DNA of 64,000 bases from Sphaerisporangium corydalis (GTDB taxonomy: Bacteria; Actinomycetota; Actinomycetes; Streptosporangiales; Streptosporangiaceae). Positions 27,622-36,708 of the stretch are shown piece after piece. Below the pieces are notes generated by a model, which did no database searches, had not been told where the DNA came from, and saw only the letters and a program-made list of their open reading frames with translations. The first letter of the stretch is position 1, and every line of letters starts with the position of its first letter. Where the stretch lies: the NCBI RefSeq assembly GCF_025506355.1, contig NZ_JANZYP010000015.1, positions 62,001-126,000 on the forward strand. The letters run 5' to 3'. Both the position numbers and the translations under genes were made by a program.

Positions 27622-28728
27622 TCAGAGCAGGACCACGCAGCCTCGGTGGCGGAGGGCGGTCAGGGTCTCGGGGTGGTGGTGCAGCTTGTTCCAGCGGAGG
27701 TCGAGCTTTTCGAGGCGGGGCAGATCGGCGATCGTGGGAGGAAGCTCGCGGAGCCGGTTGTTCCTGAGGTCCAGGTGCGTCAGCGCGGCCAGGTTCCCGA
27801 GCTCGTCCGGCAGCCGGGCGAGAAGGTTGTCCCTCAGGTCGAGAAGGCGCAGCTCGCGCAGGTTCCCCAGCGTGGCGGGCAGTTCGGTGATGCGGTTGCC
27901 GCGCAGGTGCAGCTCGCGCAGGTTCAGCAGCCGCCCGAACGACGCGGGCACACCGGCCAGGCGGTTGCCGTACAGCCGCAGCTCCACCAGGGCCGCCAGG
28001 TCGCCGAGGCTGTCCGGCAGTTCGGTCAGCCGGTTGTCGGTGAGGTTCAGGTACTCCAGCCGGCGCAGCCGCCCGAGCGAGGACGGCACGGAGGTGAACC
28101 CGTTGTCGCTCAGGTAGAGGTAGTCGGTGAGGTTCGGCAGGTCGCCGAGCGCCTCGGGGATCGCGCGCAGGGAGTTGTGGCCGAGGTCGAGCATGCGCAG
28201 CTCACGCAGGGCGCCGACGTCCTCGGGGATCTCGGTGATCGCGTTCTCGGCGAGGTTGAGCGACCGCAGGCCGGTCAGCCGCCACAGCGCGTCCGGTACC
28301 GAGGTGAGCGCGTTGCCGCCGGCCGACAGGTGCCGGAGGCCCGACAGCCGGTCCAGGCCGGCCGGCAGCTCGGCGACCCGGTTGCCGTACAGGAACAGGC
28401 TGGACAGTCCGGTCAGTTCGAGCAGGGCGGGTGGCAGGACGCTGATGGCGTTGCCGTCCAGATGCAGCTCCCTCAGCGCGCCGAGCCGCCCGATCTCCTC
28501 CGGCAGGGCGGTGAGCCGGTTGGCGTCGAGCCGCAGCTCGGCCAGCAGGGGCAGGTCGCCGATCGCGGCGGGCAGCTCGGTGAGCCGGTTCCAGGCGAGG
28601 TCGGCCCGGCGCAGGCCCGCCAGGTCGCCGAGGTCGCCCGGCAGCGCCTCCAGCCCGAGCCCGGCGGCCAGCAGTTCCACCACCACGCCGTCCCGGCGGG
28701 TCAGGGTCGCGGATTCCAGTGTGCGCAC
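27622..28728 (-). CDS. Leucine-rich repeat protein
   Basis: 368 residues from the GTG at 28728. After about 30 residues the whole protein is leucine-rich repeats with a 23-residue period, LPxxIGDLxxLxELxLxxNxLTxLP, in about 13 units, ending with LDLRWNKLHHHPETLTALRHRGCVVLL. No signal peptide or membrane helix, so a cytoplasmic protein-binding scaffold is likely. The frame stays open upstream to 29037, but that part overlaps the VOC gene and the repeat array and is low-complexity, so it is excluded. Start remains uncertain because no ribosome site precedes the GTG. Confidence 0.75.
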   Translation of the reverse strand: MRTLESATLTRRDGVVVELLAAGLGLEALPGDLGDLAGLRRADLAWNRLTELPAAIGDLPLLAELRLDANRLTALPEEIGRLGALRELHLDGNAISVLPPALLELTGLSSLFLYGNRVAELPAGLDRLSGLRHLSAGGNALTSVPDALWRLTGLRSLNLAENAITEIPEDVGALRELRMLDLGHNSLRAIPEALGDLPNLTDYLYLSDNGFTSVPSSLGRLRRLEYLNLTDNRLTELPDSLGDLAALVELRLYGNRLAGVPASFGRLLNLRELHLRGNRITELPATLGNLRELRLLDLRDNLLARLPDELGNLAALTHLDLRNNRLRELPPTIADLPRLEKLDLRWNKLHHHPETLTALRHRGCVVLL

Positions 28729-28746
28729 CGTCGGACCGTACCCCGT

Positions 28747-28769
28747 CCCGCCTTCAGGGACGGAGCCGG
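28747..28769 (-). other. Short hairpin before the LRR gene
   Basis: Between the VOC stop and the LRR start, CCGTCCC and GGGACGG form a 7-bp stem around a short loop, and the sequence GGGACCGTACCCC occurs twice in the region (about 28733 and 28787). It could be a weak terminator of the VOC transcript. Boundaries approximate. Confidence 0.35.
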
Positions 28770-28850
28770 TTTCGCGAACCCGGTTGGGACCGTACCCCGG
28801 TCCCTCACGTTCAGGGGCCGGGACGGCGGAGGGGTACGCGGTCGAGGTCA

Positions 28851-28907
28851 GGATGGACGGTCGTGGTCGGGATGGACGGTCGTGGTCGGGATGGGCGGCA
28901 GGGGTCA
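28851..28907. repeat. 19-bp tandem repeat, three units, ending on the VOC stop codon
   Basis: Units at 28851-28869 and 28870-28888 (GGATGGACGGTCGTGGTCG) are identical; the third, 28889-28907, has five or six changes and contains the VOC stop codon (28905-28907). On the coding strand each array unit is therefore a copy of the gene end plus the first bases after it. Confidence 0.8.
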
Positions 28908-29396
28908 GGAGGGGCTTTCGGCGGGGAAGAAGTCGGCGCCCTGGACGTACTCCATCGCCTTGACGAACTCGGGGTCCGCCATGCGCCGCTCCAGCTCCGC
29001 CGGGGTCACGTCCTCGACGCGGGTGTGGATCCACCACAGATTGCCCAGCGGGTCGCGTACCCGGCCGACGCGGTCGCCGAAGGCCAGATGCGTCACGTCG
29101 GTGACCGAGGTGCCGCCGGCCGCGACGGCCCGGCGGTGCGCGGCGTCGGCGTCCTCGACGTAGAGCCGGAGGAAACCCGGGGTCGGCGGCCAGCCGGGCC
29201 GCGCGTCGAACATCATCACCACCGAGTCGCCGATCCGGACCTCGGCATGCCCGATCCGCCCGTCCTCCCCGGCGAGGACGGCGATCTCTTCGGCGCCGAA
29301 CGCCTCCTTCACGAACTCGATGAGCCGGATCGTGTCACGCGAGATGATCCACGGCGTCACGGTGTAGTAGCCCTCGGGAACCGGCTTGACGGCCAT
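28905..29396 (-). CDS. VOC (glyoxalase/bleomycin-resistance fold) family protein, PhnB-like
   Basis: 163 residues. The pattern MAVKPVPEGYYTVTPWIISRD, FVKEAFGAEEI, GHAEVRIGDSVVMMFD and FGDRVGRVRDPLGNLWWI is that of the PhnB/3-demethylubiquinone-like VOC subfamily (beta-alpha-beta-beta-beta units). Metal ligands are not clear from sequence, so it could be a non-enzymatic binder. A short C-terminal extension (EDVTPAELERRMADPEF) is common in the actinomycete members. Function unknown. Confidence 0.82.
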   Translation of the reverse strand: MAVKPVPEGYYTVTPWIISRDTIRLIEFVKEAFGAEEIAVLAGEDGRIGHAEVRIGDSVVMMFDARPGWPPTPGFLRLYVEDADAAHRRAVAAGGTSVTDVTHLAFGDRVGRVRDPLGNLWWIHTRVEDVTPAELERRMADPEFVKAMEYVQGADFFPAESPS

Positions 29397-29510
29397 ATCA
29401 GTACTCCTTGCTCACGGTGCCAGGACGTTCCCCCCACGCTAGGCGCCATTGAGGACAGTTTCCGGCCTCAACTCGAAAACTCCCCTGTGCCGACCGGGGG
29501 CGATGGACGC

Positions 29511-30671
29511 TCATGACACGGTCCCGGCCAGGGACTCGTAGGCCCTGAGGTCGATGTTCGTGGCGAACCTGTCGGTGATCCTCAGCATCGCCCTCAGCAG
29601 GAGACGCCGTTTGAACATCCAGTTCCGCATCCTGATCCGGCCCCACGTCGGGGGCGCGAGGAAGGCTCCGGCGGTGGCCCGGCGGGCGACCCCGGCGTAG
29701 CGGCGGAACGCGTCCTCGTACCTCCCGAACGCCACCCGATGGTCGCCGCCGGCCATCGCCAGCTCACCGGCCAGCACGTAGGCGCCCACGACGGCCAGAC
29801 CGCTGCCGAAACCGGACAGGGTGTTCCCGTAGGCGGCGTCGCCGAGCAGCGCCACGCGGCCCTTGGTGAACCGATCCATCTCGACCTTGCTGAGGGAGTC
29901 GAGGTAGAACTCGTCCGCGTCCGGCAGCCTGGCGATGAGGCCGGGGACCTTCCAGCCCGCGCCCTGGTAGGCGCCGGCCAGGATCCGCTTCTGCTCAGCG
30001 GTGTCCTCGCGGTCGTAGTCGAGCCGCTCGGAGGCGAAGACGAAGAACGCGGAGGCCTTGGGGCCGCCGACGGCCACCAGGCGGCCCGGCTCGTTGTACA
30101 TCACGCTCCTCTCGGCGCCGCCGAGCCGCGCCAGCGCGTAGTAGTGGCCGAGGTGGCGCACGTAGTCGGACTCGGGGCCGAACGCCAGCCGCCGCACGTT
30201 GGAGTGGATGCCGTCGGCGCCCACGACGAGGTCGAAGGTGCGCGGCGCGGCGCGCTCGAAGGTGACGTGCACCCCACCGCTCGTCTCGGTGAGCGAGGTC
30301 ACGGAGTCGCCGAAGAGGTACTCGCAGCTCCCCGAGGTCGTCTCGTACAGCAGCGCGGCCAGGTCGCCCCGGAGGATCTCGACGTCGCCGCCGGTGAACG
30401 AGCCCGGCATGACGGCCAGCCGCCTGCCGTTCCCGTCGATGATGTCCTGGTCGGCCCCGCCGGTCTGGAGGCGGCGGACCTCCTCCAGGATGCCCATGCG
30501 CCGCAGGACGGTGAGGTGCGTGGCACCCCTGAAGTCGACGGCCTGTCCGCCGGGGCGCGTCCCGGGAGCCTTCTCCACGACGGTGACGGTGCAGCCGTAA
30601 CGGGCCAGCCAGTACGCGAGCGCCGGACCGGCGATGCTCGCACCCGAGATGAGGACGGTGGTGTTCTTCAT
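29511..30671 (-). CDS. FAD-dependent aromatic-ring monooxygenase family protein
   Basis: 386 residues. FAD-binding Rossmann motif VLISGASIAGPALAYWLARYG (GxSIAG variant common in TetX/PhzS-like enzymes), DLVVGADGIHSNVRR (DG motif) and RVALLGDAAYGNTLSGFGSGLA (GD motif) identify a class-A flavin monooxygenase. No separate reductase is needed. Probably acts on a phenolic or polyketide-like compound. ATG at 30671 is preferred to the extended frame to 30908, which runs through a duplicated 77-bp segment. It lies downstream of the large SARP gene on the same strand and may be under its control. Confidence 0.84.
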   Translation of the reverse strand: MKNTTVLISGASIAGPALAYWLARYGCTVTVVEKAPGTRPGGQAVDFRGATHLTVLRRMGILEEVRRLQTGGADQDIIDGNGRRLAVMPGSFTGGDVEILRGDLAALLYETTSGSCEYLFGDSVTSLTETSGGVHVTFERAAPRTFDLVVGADGIHSNVRRLAFGPESDYVRHLGHYYALARLGGAERSVMYNEPGRLVAVGGPKASAFFVFASERLDYDREDTAEQKRILAGAYQGAGWKVPGLIARLPDADEFYLDSLSKVEMDRFTKGRVALLGDAAYGNTLSGFGSGLAVVGAYVLAGELAMAGGDHRVAFGRYEDAFRRYAGVARRATAGAFLAPPTWGRIRMRNWMFKRRLLLRAMLRITDRFATNIDLRAYESLAGTVS

Positions 30672-30774
30672 GCCCCCCAGCGTCCCGACAGGCGCTGACA
30701 ACCCACCTACCACCGCCTGACACCCACCCCACCCACTGTCAGCACCCAGTAGGACACCCTCCCGACCACCCGAC

Positions 30775-30947
30775 CCGGACGGCGGCACGACCGAGAGATT
30801 CCCGCCGCACCGTACGCGCGAGGCGGCACCCATCCAGATCTTCAAACCGGTCGGATGGCTCGCGACCGGTCCAGACGGCGACACGACCGAAAGATTCCGC
30901 TCCACCATACGCGCGAGGCGACACCCGTCCCGATCTTCCAGGCCGTC
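30775..30947. repeat. Pair of 77-bp direct repeats upstream of the monooxygenase
   Basis: Copies at 30775-30852 and 30871-30947 (offset 96 bp) are roughly 80% identical; shared blocks include ACGACCGA, AGATTCC, TACGCGCGAGGCG and ATCTTC. They fill most of the 294-bp gap between the SARP stop and the monooxygenase start. No transposase or terminal inverted repeat was seen. They may be tandem regulatory sites or an old duplication. Confidence 0.75.
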
Positions 30948-30965
30948 TCCGTGCGCCCTTCACTG

Positions 30966-33900
30966 TCAGCGGGCGTCGAGGGTCTTCATGGCCTCGGGGC
31001 GGGTCAGCGCGGCGCCGCGGGCGTAGGTCGCCGCGAAGGATCCAGGGCCGAGAAGGGCGCGCGCGGCCGAGGCGGTCCTGGTGACGTCGGCGTCACCCGT
31101 GACGGCCGTGCCGCGCAGGGCCACGGCCGTGCCCAGCAGCAGCGCCGCCCGTTCGGGCCTTCCGTCCAGCAGGGCCGCATCCGCCTGCCCGTCGGCGGCG
31201 CCGGCGAGATCCGTCCCCAGCGGCGGCGACCTGCGTGCGACGGCCAGCGCCTCGCGGTGGCGCAGCCGGGCCTCGGCGAGGTCTCCCTCGGCCTCGGCCA
31301 GCCTGGCCAGCGCGGTGAGCACGGAGACCCGCGACCAGTCCGCGCCGAATCCTCCCCCGTCCGAGGCGTCGAGCGCCAGGGCGAAGCGGCGGCGCGCCTC
31401 GAGATGGTCGCCTTCGTGCCGGGCGATCTCGCCCAGCCCAAGATGGATCGCGGCGGGCGCGCCGTTCCGGCCCGCTTGGCGGGCGACCTCCTCGGCCCGC
31501 CGGAACCCGTCGGCCGCCGCGGGGAGATCACCCTCGCGCACCAGGCCCTCGGAACGGCGGCCGAGCACGTCCACGATCTCCTCCAGGGCGCCGAGTTCTT
31601 CGAGCATGCCCAGCGCCTCCCGCCACAGACCGCGGGCGCGCGCCCATTCACCGCGCCGGCTCGCGATCAGGGCCAGCCAGTCGAGCGCCTGGGCGGTCCC
31701 CCAGCGCTCGCCCAGGGACCGGAAGCGGGACAGCACGTCCGCCAGCTCGCGCTCGGCCTCGGCCGGGCGCCCGTCGAGCAACGCCAGCAGACCCTCCCCC
31801 AGCCGGGCCAGCGCCACGAACCAGGGGTCCGACCCGAGCAGCCAGGAGGCTCCCACCCGAAGCGATTCCCCGGAACCGGAACCGAGGCCGGGGACGAGGG
31901 TGGTCGGCAGCATCGGGCCGGCGACCATGCCCCACAGGGCCGCGGTGAAAGGATGCCGCAGAGGCCGGTCCCATGCACGCACGATCGCCTCGGCGTGCCG
32001 CCAGTGCTCCCGAGCCGCCCGGGGCACGGCATGCGCCACGCACATGACGTACTCCTCCTCCAACCCCGCAGGCGGCACGACCAGCCCCTCAACGGACCGG
32101 ACCTCCCTGTCACCAGGCTGGACGGCCCCACTCTCGGTGGGCCCACCGGTCACGACCTCGCTAGGGCGACCAGCCACGACCTCGGTCGGGCAACCGGCAA
32201 CGCTCTCGGTGAAATGCCCGTCCACAACCTCGGTCGAACGACCGGCCACGGCCTCGGTCGGATGACGGGCCACGCTCTCGGTTGGGCGACCGGCCACGCT
32301 CTCTGTGGGACGACCGGGCACGACCTCAGTTGAGCGACCGACCACCGCCTCGGTTGAGCGACCGGCAACGATCTCGGATGGATGACGGGCCACGGCCTCG
32401 GTCGAACGACCGGCCACGGCCTCAGTGGAATGCCCGGTCACAGCCTCGGTTGGGTGGCCGTCTGGCCCGTCCGGACGCTTGGCGGGGCCGGTCATGGTGC
32501 CGAGGAGTTCGGTGGCGGCCTGGCCGGCGTGGCTTCGGCGCCCGCTGAGCCACCAGTACGCCGCCAGCGCGGCCACCAGCCGCAGCGCCGTCTCCTGGTC
32601 GTGCCGGACGGACCAGCGCAGCGCCGCGATCAGGTTGTCGTGGTCGGCGGACAGGCGGGCGAGCCATTCGAGCTGTTCGGCCCGGCGCAGATGGGGGTCC
32701 GCGCGCTGGGCCATGAGCAGGAAGTGGCGCGCGTGGGCGGCGCGCAGACGGTCCCGGCCGCCCGCCTCGTCCAGTTTCCCGGCGCAGAACAGCCGGATCG
32801 TCTCCAGCATCCGGTATCTGTCGCCGCTCCGCTCGACCAGCGACTTGTCCACCAGGTCGGCCAGTATCCCCGCAGCGTCCGCCAGCTCGCAGACCGCCTC
32901 GACCGCCTCCAGGGTCGCGCCTCCCGTGAACACGGCGAAATGCCCGGCCAGCTCGCGTTCGTCCGGAGTGAGCAGGTCCCAGCTCCACTCCACCACCGCG
33001 CGCAACGTGCGGTGCCGGGCGGCGGCGGTGCGGTCGCCGCGCGAGAGCAGCCCGAACCTGCCGTGCTCGGCCAGACGTGCGGCGATCTCCTCGACGGTGA
33101 ACGACCGCAGGCGCGCCGCCGCCAGCTCGATGGCCAGGGGCAGCCCGTCGAGCGCCACGCAGATCCGGACGACGGCCTCGGCGTTGTCCCCCCGCACCTC
33201 GAACCCCGGCCGCACAGCCGCCGCCCGGTCAGCGAACAGCCGCACAGCGGGATAACCCAAGATCTCGGACCCCCGCGGACCCGGTGTGGACACGACGAAG
33301 GATCGCGAAGGGAGCACGGGAGCCGGGACGTTTCGCGGTATGTCGGGCGAAGGTTCGGTAGGCGAGAACTCAGGGCGACCCAGCGGAGAAACGGAGCGCG
33401 GGACCGATGCCGGGTCGCTGAGCGGGGACGCAGGCAGACCCAGCGGCGGGACGGAAGACGGGGTCGACGGCGGATCGGTGAGCGTGGACGCGGGCAGATG
33501 TAGCGGTGGGACGGGGAGGGGGGTCAGGGGGATGAGGGTTTCACCGGTTATGCCGAGGGGTTCGCGGCTGGTGGCCAGGATCGTGAGCCGGGGGCACTCC
33601 TGCAGCAGCCGGCGGGCCAGCGTGGCCGTGCCAGCGATCACGTGTTCGCAGTTGTCGAGGACGAGGAGCAGGTCTTGGCGGGCGAGCGCCGCGATCAGGC
33701 GTGCGGTGGGGTCGGGCGGGACGATCGCCTGAAACCCGGTCTCCCGCATCCCGAGCGCACCGAGCACCGTCTCGGGCACCTGATGGTCGGCATCGAGCGC
33801 GGACAGATCAGCAAAGCACACTCCTCCACCTCCACCCCCGCTCCCGCCTTCACTCCCCCTCCCGACTCCCCCCCCACTCCCGCTCCTGCCTTCGCGCCCG

Positions 33901-35144
33901 CTCCCGCTTTCGCGCACGCTCCCGCCTTCACCTCCACTCCCGATCTCGCTCCCAGCTTCGCGCCCGCCCCGACTCCCGCCTCCACTCCCGACTGCGCGTA
34001 CGCTCCCGTCTTCGCGCCCGCCCCGGCTCCCGCTCCCAGCTTCACCCCCGCCCCGACTCCCGCCTCCACCCCCATTTCCGCTCCTGCCTTCGCGCCCGCT
34101 CCCACCTTCGCGTCCGCCCCGGCTCCCCCTCCCACCTTCGCGCCCGCCCCGACTCCCGCCTCCACTCCCGACTGCGCGTACGCTCCCGCTCCCGCCTTCA
34201 CCCCCGCTCCCACCCTCGTGTCCGCCCCCACTCCCGACTGAGCGTCCGCCCGTGTGCCCGCGCCCGGCCGCCTCCACGGCCAGGCGGGTCTTTCCCGTTC
34301 CGCCGGGGCCGGTGATCGTGATCAGCCGGGCGTCGCTCAGCGTGGCGATGCGGTCCAGTTCGTCCTCGCGCCCCACGAAGGTGGTGAGCTGGGCCGCGAG
34401 GCCCTGGCGCGGCAGGGGCGGCGGCGCCTCCGCGCGCAGGATGGCCAGGTGTACGGCGGCCAGTTCGGGTGAGGGTCCGGTGCCGAGGTCGTCGGCGAGC
34501 AGCCGCCGGGTCTCGTGGAACACCTCCAGCGCTTCGGCCGGGCGGCCCTCGGCGGCGAGCGCGCGCATGAGCTGCCCGCTCAGCCGTTCACGCAGGGGGT
34601 GCGCCGTCGCCAGGCGCCGCAGCTCGGCCACCGAGGGACCCTGCGGAAGTGCGAGCTCGGCCTCGAAGAGGTCCTCGGCCACCGACAGTCTGAGTTCCTC
34701 CAGCCGAGCCACCTGGGCCCGCCCGAACGGCAGGTCGGCCAGGGCGGGGCCACGCCAGAGCGCGAGCGCTTCCCGCAGCGGGCCGGCGGCGGAGGCGTGC
34801 CGACCGGCCGAGAGCATCCGGCGCCCCTCCTGGGCGAGCCGCCCGAAGCAGTGGGCGTCGACGTCGTCGGGGTCGGCGGCGAGGCGGTAGCCGGAGCCGT
34901 GGAACTCGATCAGCCCGGCGGGCAGGGCACCGCGGAGCCGTGACACCTGGGCTTGCACGGCGTTGGCGGCACCGCCGGGCGGGTCGTCGCCGTACTGGCC
35001 GTCGATCAGGCGCTCGACCGGGACCACCCTGCCGGGGGTCAGCAGCAGCATCACCAGCAGGGCGCGCGGCCGTGGCCCGCCGACCGGAAGCAGATCACCG
35101 GCGGGCGACCGCACTTCCAGAGGGCCGAGGATGCCGAACCGCAT
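30966..35144 (-). CDS. Very large SARP/AfsR-type regulator with three repeat insertions
   Basis: 1392 residues. Order: OmpR-like DNA-binding domain (MRFGILGPLEVRSPAG to about 90), bacterial transcriptional activation domain (about 95-240), NB-ARC-like ATPase with Walker A GPGGTGKTRL (about 278) and Walker B LLLVLDNCEHV, then TPR-like helices to the end. Insertions: about 140 residues of Gly/Ser/Arg repeats directly after Walker A (bases 33823-34240); a Pro/Leu repeat block (about 33280-33530); and 14 eight-residue units of GRSTEAVA type (32125-32457) in the helical domain. SARP proteins activate secondary-metabolite or nutrient operons. ATG at 35144 is used; the frame goes on into a 31-nt C tract that would encode polyglycine and is excluded. 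The monooxygenase downstream is the only evident partner. Confidence 0.82.
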   Translation of the reverse strand: MRFGILGPLEVRSPAGDLLPVGGPRPRALLVMLLLTPGRVVPVERLIDGQYGDDPPGGAANAVQAQVSRLRGALPAGLIEFHGSGYRLAADPDDVDAHCFGRLAQEGRRMLSAGRHASAAGPLREALALWRGPALADLPFGRAQVARLEELRLSVAEDLFEAELALPQGPSVAELRRLATAHPLRERLSGQLMRALAAEGRPAEALEVFHETRRLLADDLGTGPSPELAAVHLAILRAEAPPPLPRQGLAAQLTTFVGREDELDRIATLSDARLITITGPGGTGKTRLAVEAAGRGHTGGRSVGSGGGHEGGSGGEGGSGSVRAVGSGGGSRGGREGGRGSRGGREGGSGREGRSGNGGGGGSRGGGEAGSGSRGGREDGSVRAVGSGGGSRGGREAGSEIGSGGEGGSVRESGSGREGRSGSGGGVGRGSEGGSGGGGGGVCFADLSALDADHQVPETVLGALGMRETGFQAIVPPDPTARLIAALARQDLLLVLDNCEHVIAGTATLARRLLQECPRLTILATSREPLGITGETLIPLTPLPVPPLHLPASTLTDPPSTPSSVPPLGLPASPLSDPASVPRSVSPLGRPEFSPTEPSPDIPRNVPAPVLPSRSFVVSTPGPRGSEILGYPAVRLFADRAAAVRPGFEVRGDNAEAVVRICVALDGLPLAIELAAARLRSFTVEEIAARLAEHGRFGLLSRGDRTAAARHRTLRAVVEWSWDLLTPDERELAGHFAVFTGGATLEAVEAVCELADAAGILADLVDKSLVERSGDRYRMLETIRLFCAGKLDEAGGRDRLRAAHARHFLLMAQRADPHLRRAEQLEWLARLSADHDNLIAALRWSVRHDQETALRLVAALAAYWWLSGRRSHAGQAATELLGTMTGPAKRPDGPDGHPTEAVTGHSTEAVAGRSTEAVARHPSEIVAGRSTEAVVGRSTEVVPGRPTESVAGRPTESVARHPTEAVAGRSTEVVDGHFTESVAGCPTEVVAGRPSEVVTGGPTESGAVQPGDREVRSVEGLVVPPAGLEEEYVMCVAHAVPRAAREHWRHAEAIVRAWDRPLRHPFTAALWGMVAGPMLPTTLVPGLGSGSGESLRVGASWLLGSDPWFVALARLGEGLLALLDGRPAEAERELADVLSRFRSLGERWGTAQALDWLALIASRRGEWARARGLWREALGMLEELGALEEIVDVLGRRSEGLVREGDLPAAADGFRRAEEVARQAGRNGAPAAIHLGLGEIARHEGDHLEARRRFALALDASDGGGFGADWSRVSVLTALARLAEAEGDLAEARLRHREALAVARRSPPLGTDLAGAADGQADAALLDGRPERAALLLGTAVALRGTAVTGDADVTRTASAARALLGPGSFAATYARGAALTRPEAMKTLDAR
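32125..32457. repeat. 24-bp coding repeat, about 14 units, in the SARP gene
   Basis: Degenerate 24-bp units encode (GRSTEAVA)-type octapeptides on the minus strand (variants RHPTEAVA, GRPTESVA, GHFTESVA). They interrupt the helical C-terminal region. Frame is kept, so copy number can change without destroying the protein. Confidence 0.85.
33823..34240. repeat. Gly/Ser/Arg-coding low-complexity tract in the SARP ATPase domain
   Basis: About 418 bp of imperfect 12- to 24-bp repeats of the CTCCCGCTCCCGCCTTCG kind, coding on the minus strand for GSGGGSRGGREGG-like sequence. It separates Walker A from the rest of the NTPase fold. Extreme strand asymmetry: the plus strand is almost only C and T. 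Confidence 0.85.
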
Positions 35145-35158
35145 GCCCCCGATTCTAG

Positions 35159-35189
<31 letters not shown>

Positions 35190-35435
35190 ACACCCCCCCC
35201 CCGCACGGTCCCCCGCCTTACCCGCCGAGGACTGAACCGCATGTCCCCGCCCCACCCCCCGAGAACACCGAACGAGGTGGACCCCGCCGTACCCGCTGAA
35301 GCCACCGAACCACACGGCTCCGCCCTGCCCGACGAGGGCCCCGGGCCCGTGGGTGCCGGTCTTTGTCCCACGTGCCCGGACGAAGTCGTGTCGCTGGGTG
35401 GCTCGGGGCGAGGTGGTGGCGGTCGGGGGGTGAGG

Positions 35436-36605
35436 TCAGGTGATGACGGCGCGTACGCCGCGGCGGACCAGGGAGCGGGAGATGATCAGGCGCTGGATCT
35501 CGCTGGTGCCCTCCCAGATGCGGTCGACGCGCAGCTCTCGCAGGAAGCGTTCGGCCACGTTGGTGCGCATGTAGCCGCGCCCGCCGAAGGTCTGCACGGC
35601 CCGGTCGGCGCACCGGTACGCCGCCTCGCTGGCGAACAGCTTGGCCAGCGACGCCTTGGCGTGCACGATCTTCCGGTCCGCGCCGGAGTCGGCGAGCTGC
35701 GCCACCTCGTAGACCAGCAGCCGGGCCGCCGCCGCGTCGGCGGCGGAGTCGGCGAGGGGGAACGACACGCCCTGGTGGTCGATGAGGAGGGCGCCGCCCT
35801 GCTCGCGGCCCGCCGCCCAGCGGACCGCCTCCTCCAGCAGCCGGCCCATCGCGGCCACGCAGTGCGCGGCGATACCGAGCCGTTCCTCCGTGAACCAGCC
35901 CTGCTGGAGCGTGTCGGCGGCGCCGAGGCCGCCGAGCACGGCGTCCGGGCCGACCCGCACCCCGGCCAGGCGCAGCGTCGGGTGGCCGTGCGGGAAGGTG
36001 TGGGTGAACGGGGGCTCGTCGATGAACGACAGCCCTTCGGTGCCGGCGTCGACGATGAACAGCGTCGGCCCGTGCCCCTCGCAGATCGCCACCACGATGT
36101 GCGCGGCGGCCACGTCCCCGCTGGTCACGAACCACTTCTCGCCGTCGAGCACCCAGCCGCCCGCGCCGTCGGGCCTGGCGGTCGCGCGGATGCCGGAGGG
36201 GTCGGAGCCGGCGTGCTCCTCGGTCACCGCGTACGACACCCACCCCTCGCCGCGCAGGGCGGGCCGCAGGTAGCGGTCGATCTGCTCCGGGGTCCCGGCT
36301 GTCATCACGTTGTAGGCGTCGGGGACCCACCACCACAGGCCGTTGGTGTTGCGGCCGAGCTGCTCATGCGCGACGACGTAGTCGGTGGTGGACCAGCCCT
36401 GGCCGCCGTGCTCGGGAGCGTGCCGGCCGCCGTGCAGGCGCGCGGCGACGGCGGCCTTGATGATGCCGTCGACGGTCTCGTCCGGCAGCCGGCCGCCGGC
36501 GCGTTCGGCGGCCTCCTCGTGCGGGACGAGCTCCTCGTCGACGAACCGCCGTGCCCGTTCCTGGAGCTCGGCCTGCTGCGGCGTGAGGCGTACCAGCGAC
36601 GTCAT
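35436..36605 (-). CDS. Acyl-CoA dehydrogenase
   Basis: 389 residues. FAD enzyme introducing a trans-2 double bond into acyl-CoA. ACAD N-, middle- and C-domains are visible: VTEEHAGSDPSGIRATA (middle domain, flavin contact), WVLDGEKWFVTSG, QTFGGRGYMRTNVAERFLRELRVDRIWEGTSEIQR with the EGTSE glutamate typical of short- and medium-chain enzymes. The region at about 205 (PHGHPTLRLAGVRV) lacks the usual length of the FxDVxVP loop, suggesting an unusual substrate. The start ATG at 36605 lies 24 bp from the operator at 36629, whose right arm overlaps a TTGACT -35 box; TAGGTG follows after 16 bases. Likely co-regulated with the CoA ligase at 38790. Confidence 0.88.
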   Translation of the reverse strand: MTSLVRLTPQQAELQERARRFVDEELVPHEEAAERAGGRLPDETVDGIIKAAVAARLHGGRHAPEHGGQGWSTTDYVVAHEQLGRNTNGLWWWVPDAYNVMTAGTPEQIDRYLRPALRGEGWVSYAVTEEHAGSDPSGIRATARPDGAGGWVLDGEKWFVTSGDVAAAHIVVAICEGHGPTLFIVDAGTEGLSFIDEPPFTHTFPHGHPTLRLAGVRVGPDAVLGGLGAADTLQQGWFTEERLGIAAHCVAAMGRLLEEAVRWAAGREQGGALLIDHQGVSFPLADSAADAAAARLLVYEVAQLADSGADRKIVHAKASLAKLFASEAAYRCADRAVQTFGGRGYMRTNVAERFLRELRVDRIWEGTSEIQRLIISRSLVRRGVRAVIT

Positions 36606-36628
36606 GTCACCACCCGGATCACCTATGC

Positions 36629-36646
36629 TGACTGGTCACCCAGTCA
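36629..36646. promoter_or_regulatory. TGACTGG-N4-CCAGTCA operator over the acyl-CoA dehydrogenase promoter
   Basis: Perfect 7-bp arms around TCAC. On the minus strand TTGACT (36647-36642) and TAGGTG (36625-36620), 16 bases apart, form a plausible promoter with the operator covering the -35 box and spacer. The predicted leader is only about 8 nt. Confidence 0.7.
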
Positions 36647-36708
36647 ACTCATCCTGGCCCGCCGATGTCAATAGCCCGCTCCCCGCGATCGGCCGGACGG
36701 AGCCTCGC

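Noticed and set aside
28729-29037. Upstream extension of the LRR gene
   Set aside because: It overlaps the end of the VOC gene and the 19-bp array, and its translation is low-complexity with no repeat signature.
30672-30908. Longer start for the monooxygenase
   Set aside because: The extension is encoded by the duplicated 77-bp segments, and the Rossmann motif already begins five residues after the ATG at 30671.
30775-30947. Mobile element or MITE
   Set aside because: No terminal inverted repeats, target-site duplication or transposase fragment; the copies are simple direct repeats.
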